The translations under genes were made by a program, and so were the position numbers. This document shows, one piece after another, positions 23,527-31,020 of a stretch of DNA of 34,165 nucleotides. The notes below the pieces were generated by a model that was not told the origin of the DNA, searched no databases, and saw only the letters and a list, made by a program, of their open reading frames with translations. This stretch comes from Nitrospirales bacterium. Its GTDB lineage: Bacteria > Nitrospirota > Nitrospiria > Nitrospirales > UBA8639. The stretch lies in the NCBI GenBank assembly GCA_021603905.1, contig BQIU01000043.1, positions 1 to 34,165 of the forward strand, in the 5' to 3' direction. How positions within the stretch are numbered: the stretch's first letter is position 1; each line of letters begins with the position of its first letter.

Positions 23527-24354
23527 ATGATCATGCCAACGCCTCAATCCCATCGTTTTCCCATCCCGCCAACCTGGTTAACTGAGTTGCCTCAGAAAGA
23601 TTATTGGTCAACACCATTTGCCGAAAGTTTGTTATCACAATTAGACCTGACTCAAGGGATCACTGTACTAGACATTGCATGCGGAAGCGGGATACCAACA
23701 TTTCACCTAGCTCATCACGTCGGTCACACGGGAAAAGTCGTTGGACTCGATATGAGTGAGGCTCAATTGGTTCGAGCTCGAACCTATCAGGGTCCACATT
23801 TTCCATGGCTTGAGTTTCGTCAAGGCGATATACGACATCTCCCTTCAGACCTCGAAGTGTTTGACCGCATCACCGGAAACTTATCATTTATGTTCTTTCG
23901 CCCAAACCGAAAAGAAGCCCTCCAACAGTTAACGTTATTTCTCAAACCCGGAGGACAATTGGTGTTGACATTTCCATCTCTCGGAACATTTGATTCCCTC
24001 TGGCAACATGTGGATCAAGAAATGGCACGCCGAGGGTTGGACGCAGAGCGAAGAGCCTTAACCGAATATCGAGAAGAACGACCATCGGCAAAGGATGCAA
24101 AACAATGGCTGACAGAAATAGGCCTGGAAGGCGTTTCGGTCAACGAATACCCTCTCGAAGTTGAGACAAATGCGGGGCAGGCCTTCCTTTACCATCCATT
24201 ATTACGTGGAGGATTTCTCGACGATATCTATGACTGCTTTACTGACCAACAACTTGCTGAAGGTTTCATGAGTACCATCGCCAATGATATTCAACGCTTT
24301 GTACCTCTCATCGCACAACGATGTGTGATGTCAGGCTGGTGCCCTCTAAAATAA
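23527..24354 (+). CDS. Class I SAM-dependent methyltransferase
   Basis: The product has the Rossmann-fold order of class I methyltransferases. Motif I is VLDIACGSGIPTFHLA (about residues 47-62), the acidic motif II is VVGLDMSEAQLVRAR, motif III is RQGDIRHLP, and motif IV is DRITGNLSFMFF. LFLKPGGQLVLTFPS follows as post-motif III. ATG 23527 or 23533 fits better than GTG 23491, which adds a hydrophilic tail. No strong SD is seen. It resembles UbiE/Methyltransf_11-type small-molecule methyltransferases, but the substrate is unknown. The next gene starts 32 nt downstream, so co-transcription is likely. Confidence 0.83.
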   Translation: MIMPTPQSHRFPIPPTWLTELPQKDYWSTPFAESLLSQLDLTQGITVLDIACGSGIPTFHLAHHVGHTGKVVGLDMSEAQLVRARTYQGPHFPWLEFRQGDIRHLPSDLEVFDRITGNLSFMFFRPNRKEALQQLTLFLKPGGQLVLTFPSLGTFDSLWQHVDQEMARRGLDAERRALTEYREERPSAKDAKQWLTEIGLEGVSVNEYPLEVETNAGQAFLYHPLLRGGFLDDIYDCFTDQQLAEGFMSTIANDIQRFVPLIAQRCVMSGWCPLK

Positions 24355-24386
24355 ACAAGTCATTTGTGACTTCGCGAAACGAGAAC

Positions 24387-25637
24387 ATGATTTACCTCAA
24401 GACACTCTTTCGCACATCATTCTTGCTGCTCATGAGTACCGTTTTTCTCAGCTGCAACCTCATTGGCGGGGCATTTGAACACGAGCCTCAAGAACTAGAA
24501 AAAGAACTGAGCGCTGAAGCACAAACCCTCATGAAACAGGCATTCGAAGGAATCGACCCGGCACAACTCCGTGACTATCATATTCATCTGCTTGGAATGA
24601 ATACAGAGTTAAATGGTACGTTTGTGAATGAAGAATGGCAATCACCATTTGGCGGACTCATCCATTACATCCAGTTTCAAGTCTATAAGAGTGCAGCCGC
24701 CATCACAGATGAAGACCAGGCTGACGATCAATATCTTACACGTCTCAAAACCCTTATTGAATTTATGCCGCAACATGGAAAATTTGGAATTATGGCCTTT
24801 GATTATTTCCACAATGAAGAAGGCCGCCCGATTAAAGAGTTGAGTACATTTCATGTACCCAATGCCTACGTCATGAGCAAGGTCGAGGCTGACCCAGACC
24901 TCTTCTTTCCCATCATTTCAATCCACCCCTATCGAACCGATGCCCTCGACGCTTTAACAAATTACGCCAAGCAAGGCACCCGATTTGTCAAATGGCTACC
25001 AAACGCCATGGGTATTCATCCGGCATCTGAACGCATGAACGAGCAACTCGAAGCGTACTATCGGATCATGCATGACTACGATATGACGCTCATCTCGCAT
25101 ACGGGTGACGAAAAAGCAACGGAAGCAGAAGAATTTCAACACCTCGGTAACCCGCTTTTCTTGAAAAAACCTTTGGATATGGGTGTCAAAGTGGTGATGG
25201 CCCACGTCGCAAGTTTAGGAGAATGCCGAGAAGAAGATGCGGCCATTTGCACACCTGGCATTCCCTACATCGACCTCGCAATCGACATGCTTGAAGAGCC
25301 ACAGTATGAACACCTGCTGTTCGCTGATATTTCTGCGCTAACACAAGACAATCGAAAAGATAATCTCGACAAAGTTCTCGGCAACAGCTCCATTCATGAC
25401 AACTTAATTAACGGCAGCGATTATCCCCTCCCTGCGGTCAACATCGTGATTCAAACACGAACGCTTGAATCGGCTGGATACATTACGGCTCAAGAACGTG
25501 AATCACTCAATGACATGTACGACTTCAACCCTCTCCTCTTCGACTTTGTGCTTAAGCGCACTCTTCGCCATACCAAGACAGGGGAAAAATTCCCGGCCTC
25601 AGTCTTCCTTGAGCATCCCGATCTTCCAATACATTAA
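24387..25637 (+). CDS. Amidohydrolase-family lipoprotein
   Basis: The 416-aa protein starts at ATG 24387 with a signal peptide ending FLSC (C23). An ATG at 24321 in the previous gene would bury the signal. The fold is a metal-dependent TIM barrel of the amidohydrolase_2 (PF04909) type. It has the N-terminal metal pair H65-I-H67 in DYHIHLLG, a later His strand MTLISHTGD, VVMAHVASLG, and the metal Asp in LINGSDYP. FVKWLPNAMGIHP may hold the bridging lysine or a first-shell residue. Family members are decarboxylases and hydrolases. An exported, lipid-anchored member is uncommon. The substrate is unknown. Confidence 0.83.
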   Translation: MIYLKTLFRTSFLLLMSTVFLSCNLIGGAFEHEPQELEKELSAEAQTLMKQAFEGIDPAQLRDYHIHLLGMNTELNGTFVNEEWQSPFGGLIHYIQFQVYKSAAAITDEDQADDQYLTRLKTLIEFMPQHGKFGIMAFDYFHNEEGRPIKELSTFHVPNAYVMSKVEADPDLFFPIISIHPYRTDALDALTNYAKQGTRFVKWLPNAMGIHPASERMNEQLEAYYRIMHDYDMTLISHTGDEKATEAEEFQHLGNPLFLKKPLDMGVKVVMAHVASLGECREEDAAICTPGIPYIDLAIDMLEEPQYEHLLFADISALTQDNRKDNLDKVLGNSSIHDNLINGSDYPLPAVNIVIQTRTLESAGYITAQERESLNDMYDFNPLLFDFVLKRTLRHTKTGEKFPASVFLEHPDLPIH

Positions 25638-25780
25638 TACGTCTGATTTGTATTCAACAGAAATAAAAATTCCAGATCTGGCTTTTGTGAATTTCCATTG
25701 CTGATTTGGAGCGAGACGACAGAGCAAGGGAAAAGTCAACTTTTTGGGATGGGACTGAGGCAAGGCAAGCTAAGCAAACA

Positions 25781-25799
25781 GAGGGCATCCAACACCCTC
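25781..25799 (-). terminator. Weak terminator after the Gly/Pro/Phe-rich protein
   Basis: On the minus strand GAGGG (25799-25795) pairs with CCCTC (25785-25781) and is followed by TGTTTGCTT. The stem is only 5 bp. It lies 19 nt beyond the minus-strand stop. Confidence 0.3.
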
Positions 25800-25817
25800 C
25801 TAGACATTCATGGAATC

Positions 25818-26261
25818 TCAATCAATGAGGATCCCAATAGAAGGGACAAACGGAAGTGGACCAAACCCAAATCCAAATGGTGGACCATAGCCATAGATAG
25901 GAGGCGGACCAAATCCCACGGGAGGGGAAGGTAGAAACTCATAGGAGGGAGGATATTCTTGAGAATAACGATCATGCCTTCGAGTTTGTCGGCTCATCTT
26001 CTCTTGAAGTTCATGAAGCATGATCTCTTGACGCTTCAGTTGCCGTTCCAATTTATCAATCTTCGTTTCTTTATCCTGAGAAAGTGACTGAATGCATTCA
26101 CGTTGAGAAGCCCCGGTATATGTATAAGACGTGCATTGCCAAGGGAGGGGTTGTTCACTCGCACCTACCGGAAATGAAAAGAGCACGAGCCCACATAGCG
26201 CTATTCCAGGACTCATTTTTTTCCATCTATGGAAAAAGTCAGAAGCGTGAGATGTTTTCAT
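25818..26261 (-). CDS. Secreted coiled-coil protein with Gly/Pro/Phe-rich tail
   Basis: The 147-aa protein has an N-terminal export signal (SPGIALCGLVLFSFPVGAS), with ATG 26216 as an alternative start. A short Cys-containing segment follows (WQCTSYTYTGASQRECIQS), then a coiled coil (about 65-95, DKLERQLKRQEIMLHELQEK). The tail of about 45 residues consists mainly of Pro, Gly, Phe and Tyr (PPVGFGPPPIYGYGPPFGFG). No family was recognised. The composition suggests a low-complexity surface or matrix segment. The overlapping plus-strand frame has no RBS or domain signal. Confidence 0.65.
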   Translation of the reverse strand: MKTSHASDFFHRWKKMSPGIALCGLVLFSFPVGASEQPLPWQCTSYTYTGASQRECIQSLSQDKETKIDKLERQLKRQEIMLHELQEKMSRQTRRHDRYSQEYPPSYEFLPSPPVGFGPPPIYGYGPPFGFGFGPLPFVPSIGILID

Positions 26262-26358
26262 GACTTAGCCTTCTTTATCGTCTCTTTAAGGATATCATGT
26301 TATCGAAGTTGAGAACAATCATGACGCGTAGAATATTGAATGCATTTTTCCGTGTGTT

Positions 26359-26739
26359 TTAGGATTGTCTGAAAATTTCTTCCATACTTTTGAGAGCTTT
26401 CGCACTGGTCTTTCGAATAATTGCCTCAGTCTTTGAAGTCAGTTGCACATTTTTCGTGCGTGTCCCAGTCGCTTGTATCTCTAAATATTTTGCATCTTTC
26501 GCATTCTGAATGGCCCGACGTGCTTGCGAGGCCGACAATTGAGGAATGATCTTTTCCGCATCACTCATGGTAACTGGGATCTGATTCTTTTGCTTCAAAA
26601 ATAATTCCGAAAATAATGTCCAATAGTAACTCTGCTGAAGCTTTGGTTCACGCGCAAATGCGGTTAGCCATTCTTGCGCCGCCTCTTTATTGACAGCCTC
26701 GATATAGCGCATGATTTCTTTATCAGAAAATCTCTTCAC
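26359..26739 (-). CDS. Predicted winged-helix (MarR-like) transcriptional regulator
   Basis: I chose GTG 26739, as GGAGG (26753-26749) lies 9 nt upstream. GTG 26775 would add 12 residues and is also possible. The 126-aa product is helical and ends in a winged-helix-like block. A helix MSDAEKIIPQLSASQARRAI (recognition helix SASQARRAIQNAKDAKYLE) is followed by a basic wing TGTRTKNVQLTSK and a final helix. That is the pattern of MarR-like regulators, though similarity is low and the call is inference. It is divergent from the His-rich secreted protein. The region between them contains several palindromes, so it probably controls itself and that gene. Confidence 0.6.
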   Translation of the reverse strand: MKRFSDKEIMRYIEAVNKEAAQEWLTAFAREPKLQQSYYWTLFSELFLKQKNQIPVTMSDAEKIIPQLSASQARRAIQNAKDAKYLEIQATGTRTKNVQLTSKTEAIIRKTSAKALKSMEEIFRQS

Positions 26740-26834
26740 ACTCAGATCCCTCCAATTTTCACGCAGGTGAATCACACCTCATACATCCTTTGAACATTAA
26801 AAATTAATGCATACTACGTATAAAGTCAAGACGC

Positions 26835-26864
26835 AAGTTATTGTAACAGTTAATAAAATAACTT
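26835..26864. promoter_or_regulatory. Candidate operator (8-bp inverted repeat) in the divergent promoter region
   Basis: AAGTTATT (26835-26842) and AATAACTT (26857-26864) form a perfect inverted repeat with a 14-nt spacer. A smaller GTTA-ttg-TAAC palindrome is nested at 26837-26847. The site lies between the predicted winged-helix regulator and the His-rich protein. Confidence 0.45.
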
Positions 26865-26895
26865 TATCAGATAGCATAAAGACTTCATAATACAT

Positions 26896-26906
26896 GTCAA
26901 ATTGAC
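26896..26906. promoter_or_regulatory. Palindrome overlapping the -35 box
   Basis: GTCAA-a-TTGAC is a perfect 5+1+5 palindrome that shares TTGAC with the -35 hexamer at 26902-26907. A repressor bound here would block the promoter. Confidence 0.4.
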
Positions 26907-26930
26907 TAGTATAATGAATATAGATATAGT
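26902..26930 (+). promoter_or_regulatory. Sigma70-type promoter of the His-rich secreted protein
   Basis: TTGACT (26902-26907) and TATAGT (26925-26930) are separated by exactly 17 nt. Transcription would begin near 26937, about 29 nt before the ATG. Confidence 0.6.
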
Positions 26931-26965
26931 GAATTGATCGCAATTATGACAAAAGGAGGTACAGC

Positions 26966-27391
26966 ATGAACACACGTCAATTGATTTCGACTGGAACAGG
27001 ACCTGTGCCGCGACCTACCCCCTCACGACAAGTCGGCTTACGCCAAACTTCTATTATAAGCGGCCTACTGTTTTTGACATTAGGAATAATTTCACCTGTT
27101 TGGGCAGGAGAAGGACAGAAAACATATACGACACCACTTCATTTGACTGGACTTTCCATTCATGTTGGTCCTGGAGGCCTTCACCTGGGTATTGGAGGAC
27201 ATCGACATAGATTTCGAGGCCCACAGGGACACCTCAGAAGACACTTTGGACATCGACATTATTTTGGCCCATCCCCGTTTGCCTATCGGTACTATGAACG
27301 GCATACATATAGACCACGATATTTTGGAGGACACCCGAACCATCGTGGCCACTTTAAAGGTGGAAGACTTCATCGCCGACATCGACATTAA
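26966..27391 (+). CDS. Secreted histidine/arginine/glycine-rich protein
   Basis: The 141-aa protein has an excellent RBS: AAAGGAGGT at 26952-26960, 5 nt before ATG 26966. A basic N-terminal region and hydrophobic segment (about 28-47, SIISGLLFLTLGIISPVWAG) form a signal peptide. The mature ~94 residues contain about 16 His, mostly in HRHRF-, GHRHYFG- and LHRRHRH-type clusters, plus many Arg, Gly and Tyr. There are no Cys. Such composition suggests metal or polyanion binding in the periplasm or outside the cell, but no family was identified. The overlapping minus-strand frame lacks an RBS and signal. The gene is paired divergently with a predicted winged-helix regulator. Confidence 0.75.
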   Translation: MNTRQLISTGTGPVPRPTPSRQVGLRQTSIISGLLFLTLGIISPVWAGEGQKTYTTPLHLTGLSIHVGPGGLHLGIGGHRHRFRGPQGHLRRHFGHRHYFGPSPFAYRYYERHTYRPRYFGGHPNHRGHFKGGRLHRRHRH

Positions 27392-27399
27392 CGACGACC

Positions 27400-27432
27400 C
27401 ACCCCCTGAGAATTTTGTTCGTTCGGGGGGTG
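27400..27432 (+). terminator. GC-rich hairpin after the His-rich protein gene
   Basis: CACCCCCTGA (27400-27409) pairs with TCGGGGGGTG (27423-27432) over 10 bp with one G-T pair. It lies 9 nt after the stop codon. There is no clear T-run, so it could terminate or simply stabilise the transcript. Confidence 0.45.
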
Positions 27433-27568
27433 AGTCCTTACACGTCAGATGAATGCGAGGGGAACCATGGATCATAAATGAGGATCGCGATGCGCATGTC
27501 GCATTAAAATCATACACATCATGGTGAGTGCACGACCAGAAAAAACCAAAAGACATATCAGGCAACAG

Positions 27569-28492
27569 TTACATCAACACACCATCGATCGGTTCAATTT
27601 TAGGCGGCACAGACGTTTCTCCCAATTGTTGCCGTAAATCAATTTCAATATTTCGGCAAATCGCATTCATCGGAACATCCTCGTTTTTCCCATCAAATGG
27701 GTCTTCGGTTCGACTTCCCACTCGTTCCATAACCGTAAACATGAACGCCAGCATCACGTAAATAGGTAGTGTTTCCCATCCCAAATGTTGCACCAGTGAG
27801 AAGGGAAGAAGTAACAGAAACGCCCACACAAATACCTTGGTGAAAAACCCATATTGACGAGGCAAGGGAGTATGTTTAATTCGTTCACATTTACCTTGAG
27901 CAATATAAAAATCTTTGACAGAGTCCATTAATCCCATCACATAGGGGCGCGGGGCAATCCAGCCAGCATCAAACACTTCCTGTAATCGCTTCGCTTGCCA
28001 ATGATTCAGCTGTGTCGCTTGATTGGCCACTCCATCCAACCGGTCTAACTCAGCCTTATTAACGAAGGGAGCAAGGACATTCGACATGTACCCCTCTAAC
28101 AGCTGTAAACGCAAAGCCTGCAAAAATGCGAAGTGCCGATAAATAAACTCTCGATGCAGTTCCGCGACCTGCTCAGGATGGGCATCGCTCCCTTGAGGAG
28201 GTCGAATATAGACAAGCACTTGCGAGGCAAAATTTCTTGAATAATTCGTTAATTCCCCCCAAACGATCCTGGCTTCCCAATACCGTTCATAAGCCGAATT
28301 ATTTCGAAACGCCAATAAAATTGCGATGGCCGTTCCAAATACACTAATCCCGGTAAAAGGAAATGCGAGTTTTTCAAAAAAGAATTCTAAATGAAGTGTG
28401 CAGACTCCGTAGCCATACAGGGTATAAAACAAGACAGCCCAACCGTCAATTTGTAGAAACCACTTGAATGGAAGCCTTCTTCTGACAATCAT
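27569..28492 (-). CDS. Bestrophin-like channel (RFP-TM / UPF0187 family)
   Basis: The 307-aa membrane protein has hydrophobic helices near residues 15-35, 45-62, 218-240 and 243-262. It shows the family signature FRNNSAYERYWEAR followed by WGELTNYSR (about residues 63-85). The bacterial bestrophin-type proteins (YneE) form pentameric ion channels in the inner membrane. The C-terminal motif ERVGSRTEDPFDGKNEDVP is also characteristic: the acidic stretch corresponds to the eukaryotic bestrophin calcium clasp region. The ATG at 28492 has only a weak RBS. It is convergent with the His-rich gene, and the gap between them has no other ORF. Confidence 0.88.
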   Translation of the reverse strand: MIVRRRLPFKWFLQIDGWAVLFYTLYGYGVCTLHLEFFFEKLAFPFTGISVFGTAIAILLAFRNNSAYERYWEARIVWGELTNYSRNFASQVLVYIRPPQGSDAHPEQVAELHREFIYRHFAFLQALRLQLLEGYMSNVLAPFVNKAELDRLDGVANQATQLNHWQAKRLQEVFDAGWIAPRPYVMGLMDSVKDFYIAQGKCERIKHTPLPRQYGFFTKVFVWAFLLLLPFSLVQHLGWETLPIYVMLAFMFTVMERVGSRTEDPFDGKNEDVPMNAICRNIEIDLRQQLGETSVPPKIEPIDGVLM

Positions 28493-28549
28493 TGAACAAT
28501 CATTTCTTTGATACGATTAAAATGTGATGACGTAACAGAGCACATTTCA

Positions 28550-28593
28550 TATAATTCAATTGTGAGTTCACAACCTGTCAAAGTATGAACTCA
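28550..28593 (+). promoter_or_regulatory. TATAAT box with adjoining 8-bp inverted repeat
   Basis: TATAAT is at 28550-28555, with a poor -35. Close behind, TGAGTTCA (28563-28570) and TGAACTCA (28586-28593) form a perfect inverted repeat with 15-nt spacing, at the predicted transcription start of the transglutaminase-like gene. Confidence 0.35.
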
Positions 28594-28626
28594 GAAATCA
28601 ACCTCAGCCGTCAGGAGTGATCCATT

Positions 28627-29232
28627 TTGCGTGAGCAAACATTGCCAGACATGAATCCCTATCTGGCATCGAGCCGCTATATCGATTGGGAAACACCGGC
28701 CGTTATAGCTCAAGCTCAACAGTTAGCCAACAACCATCGGTCTTCTCTTGATATTGCCAAAGCCTGCTTCGAGTTTGTGCGTGATGACATCAAACATAGT
28801 TGGGATTATGCCCTCAACCCTGTGACGTGCAAAGCTTCTGAGGTTCTTCAACATGGCACCGGGTATCGTTATGCGAAGAGTCATCTGCTCGCCACATTGC
28901 TCAGGGCAAACAATATTCCAACAGGACTTTGTTATCAACGACTGACCATCAGCGACGATAGACTACCTTTTTGCTTACATGGCCTCAACGCCCTCTATCT
29001 TGATAAATTTGGTTGGTATCGGGCTGATGCGCGAGGGAATAAGGACGGGGTCACTGCATCGTTTTCCCCTCCCGTAGAAAAGTTAGCGTACCCACTTACG
29101 ACTCAAGGTGAAGCTGATTTTCCAGAGATATGGGCTGAACCGCTCAATGAAGTCATTTCAGCTCTTGAGAACAAAAAAACCTATCAAGAAGTCGCAGACA
29201 ACTTACCTGACATACCTAGGACTACCTCTTGA
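28627..29232 (+). CDS. Transglutaminase-like protein with catalytic Cys replaced by Arg
   Basis: The 201-aa protein matches small bacterial transglutaminase-like proteins along its full length: AKACFEFVRDDIKHSWDYAL, YAKSHLLATLLRANNIPTGL, CYQRLTI, HGLNALYL, and RADARGNKDGV. The His and Asp of the Cys-His-Asp triad are present. The nucleophile position is R81 (GTGYRYAKSH), where relatives have GICYAKS- or GYCYAKS-type sequence. The codon is CGT (28867-28869), one base from TGT. GGAG near 28613 is ~9 nt before TTG 28627, and ATG 28651 is an alternative start. It is either a pseudoenzyme or carries a point mutation or base-call error. Confidence 0.82.
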   Translation: MREQTLPDMNPYLASSRYIDWETPAVIAQAQQLANNHRSSLDIAKACFEFVRDDIKHSWDYALNPVTCKASEVLQHGTGYRYAKSHLLATLLRANNIPTGLCYQRLTISDDRLPFCLHGLNALYLDKFGWYRADARGNKDGVTASFSPPVEKLAYPLTTQGEADFPEIWAEPLNEVISALENKKTYQEVADNLPDIPRTTS

Positions 29233-29299
29233 CTTACATAAATTCAATACCCGGCAGAATACCTCAAGATTCAATTCTTCCATTGCACCCCAATCACCA

Positions 29300-29728
29300 T
29301 CACGCAAAATGCTTTTTGAGCGCCTGCAAGAGCGCCTGATAAATGGGATTGCATAATTCCCCAACTGCCGCATCATCCGGTGATTCATAGGACGACTGCC
29401 ACTCGACGAAGGCTGTGTTATTCTCTGTGATGGGCAACACCCTGGCCGCCCCGATATAATGCTTCACCGCATCCTTCGCAACCGGACCGGGACCATCGTC
29501 GATGCGATACATGAACGTCCGTTCGTGATCGTCAAACAACACGAGCGTTTCATGAAAGACACCGTTGAGTATACGTTTTGCTCCAACTTGATCACTCTCA
29601 AGTTCGCTGATCTTATCCACTTGCGTCACGACACCAGATGCCCACGATAAATCATGAAACTTTCGTAGAGTCTCCCAAACCGTGTCACACGGGGCATCAA
29701 CGACGACTGAGTTGTAACACTTCCCCAT
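29300..29728 (-). CDS. SRPBCC-family (START/polyketide-cyclase-like) protein
   Basis: The 142-aa protein is a single helix-grip domain. It opens with SVVVDAPCDTVWETLRKFHDLSWA, followed by VGAKRILNGVFHETLVLFDDHERTFMYRIDDGPGPV, strands ending in TAFVEWQSSYES, and a long C-terminal helix YQALLQALKKHF. Such proteins bind hydrophobic ligands in a cavity; the ligand is unknown. GGAGGAGG (29742-29735) precedes ATG 29728 with good spacing. A 9-bp perfect hairpin lies 3 nt above this RBS. It is convergent with the transglutaminase-like gene. Confidence 0.85.
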   Translation of the reverse strand: MGKCYNSVVVDAPCDTVWETLRKFHDLSWASGVVTQVDKISELESDQVGAKRILNGVFHETLVLFDDHERTFMYRIDDGPGPVAKDAVKHYIGAARVLPITENNTAFVEWQSSYESPDDAAVGELCNPIYQALLQALKKHFA

Positions 29729-29745
29729 GGTTTTCCTCCTCCGAG

Positions 29746-29771
29746 CAGGCTACCCCTAACTTGGTAGCCTG
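29746..29771 (-). promoter_or_regulatory. 5'-leader hairpin of the SRPBCC gene
   Basis: CAGGCTACC (29746-29754) and GGTAGCCTG (29763-29771) pair perfectly over 9 bp around an 8-nt loop. It ends 3 nt before the GGAGGAGG RBS on the minus strand. It may stabilise the mRNA or serve as an operator. Confidence 0.5.
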
Positions 29772-29991
29772 GACTCATGCTTCAAGCTTTTACTTCGTCA
29801 CAAAACGACTCCCTCACACGATATTCCTATTCAATTTGTGAACGATTATAGTAGCATACCAACACAAATCCTATGATGATTGAAAGAACCAACAGAACGA
29901 GACTGAATGTTCCGCCTACAACACCCGACACGGCCAAATATCATAACCAATCTATTTCTGTCATGCTCTCGAGACGAAACAAGACGTAAAC

Positions 29992-30930
29992 GTGATTACT
30001 GAATTCCTCATTACGTCAGGAGAAAAACCCAAACGTCTCGATAGGTTTCTCGCTCACCGACAGCCAGAAATCTCTCGTTCAAGCTTGCAACGACTGATCA
30101 TGCTGGGGCGAATACGGGTTAATACGTTCATAGTCAAACCAAGCCAGAAGGTGAAGCCAGGGGACACGATTACTCTGGACAGGCCTCAACCAAGTGCCTT
30201 GAAGGTTGAGGGGAAAACCGTTTCTTTGGAAATCATCTACGAAGATGAGGTACTCATTGTCGTGAATAAACCTGCCGGAGTTGTGATGCATCCAACATCG
30301 GGGAATTGGGCTGGAACATTGCTGAACGGCGTACTGGATCATTTTCAAGCCACCAATCAGGATAAACTGACTCCTGGAATCGTCCATCGCCTTGACAAGG
30401 ATACCTCTGGACTTTTGGTCATCGCCAAAAACCGAGAAGCTCATCGAACGCTTGCTAGTCAATTTGAAAATCATTCCATCACACGTCGCTACGAGGCCAT
30501 CGTCTGGCACATTCCTATTAAAAATCACGGCGTGATTGACTTGGCAATTGGACGCGATGCACATGTCCCTAAAAAGCACTCATCTCATACAGCCACCCCA
30601 CGAGCGGCAGTAACGGAATATTGTGTTATACAGCGGTGGAAGAAGTTAGCATCTCGCATCATGCTTTCTCCACACACCGGCCGCACCCATCAACTTCGAG
30701 TGCATCTTGCGTCTCTCGGCACGCCTATCTTGGGAGATTCTCTCTATGGCGGGACGCCAGTGTGTCACGTTGCCGAGATCGCCATTCCACGAGTCATGCT
30801 CCATGCACAGACCCTTGGCTTTCAACACCCAATATCGGGGGCATTCAAGGAATATACGACCGACGCACCATCCGACATGCAGACACTTCAGATGCAGCTA
30901 CAACGCTTTGCCGAGGAGCTAAGAACGTGA
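29992..30930 (+). CDS. rluD: RluA/RluD-family pseudouridine synthase
   Basis: The 312-aa protein isomerises uridine to pseudouridine in RNA, most likely in 23S rRNA. An S4 RNA-binding domain covers about 14-65 (RLDRFLAHRQPEISRSSLQRLIMLGRIRVN in shorter motif blocks). The synthase domain follows, with IIYEDEVLIVVNKPAGVVMHP and the catalytic motif HRLDKDTSG (D135). LSPHTGRTHQLRVHLASLG and GDSLYGG follow. Length and S4 domain fit RluD/RluC rather than RluA. GTG 29992 is the start. It lies 90 nt before the TPR gene, which appears to have its own promoter. Confidence 0.92.
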   Translation: MITEFLITSGEKPKRLDRFLAHRQPEISRSSLQRLIMLGRIRVNTFIVKPSQKVKPGDTITLDRPQPSALKVEGKTVSLEIIYEDEVLIVVNKPAGVVMHPTSGNWAGTLLNGVLDHFQATNQDKLTPGIVHRLDKDTSGLLVIAKNREAHRTLASQFENHSITRRYEAIVWHIPIKNHGVIDLAIGRDAHVPKKHSSHTATPRAAVTEYCVIQRWKKLASRIMLSPHTGRTHQLRVHLASLGTPILGDSLYGGTPVCHVAEIAIPRVMLHAQTLGFQHPISGAFKEYTTDAPSDMQTLQMQLQRFAEELRT

Positions 30931-30975
30931 CTGTCGAATGAAACAGATGCCACCTCGTAACTTTGAGGGAAACGA

Positions 30976-30984
30976 TGGTATGAT
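30976..30984 (+). promoter_or_regulatory. Extended -10 promoter candidate for the TPR gene
   Basis: TGG-TATGAT (TGn plus a -10 box with one mismatch) lies 36 nt before ATG 31021. No good -35 is visible, as is usual for extended -10 promoters. Confidence 0.4.
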
Positions 30985-31020
30985 CGAATCTTACACTGGT
31001 GTATCGAGAAGGAGGACTGC

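Noticed and set aside
25698..25934. 78-codon plus-strand frame antisense to the Gly/Pro/Phe-rich protein
   Set aside because: It lacks an RBS and is rich in Lys/Arg/Trp as expected from the opposite strand of Pro/Gly/Phe codons.
26910..26915. TATAAT as the -10 box of the His-rich gene
   Set aside because: No -35 at suitable spacing; TTGACT with TATAGT at 17-nt spacing just downstream is the better promoter.
27092..27565. 157-codon minus-strand frame opposite the His-rich gene
   Set aside because: It has no RBS or signal, and its Ser/Met/Lys-rich content mirrors the His/Arg/Gly codons of the plus-strand gene, which has a promoter, RBS and signal peptide.
30079..30579. 166-codon minus-strand frame inside the pseudouridine synthase
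   Set aside because: It is antisense to the conserved S4 and catalytic regions.
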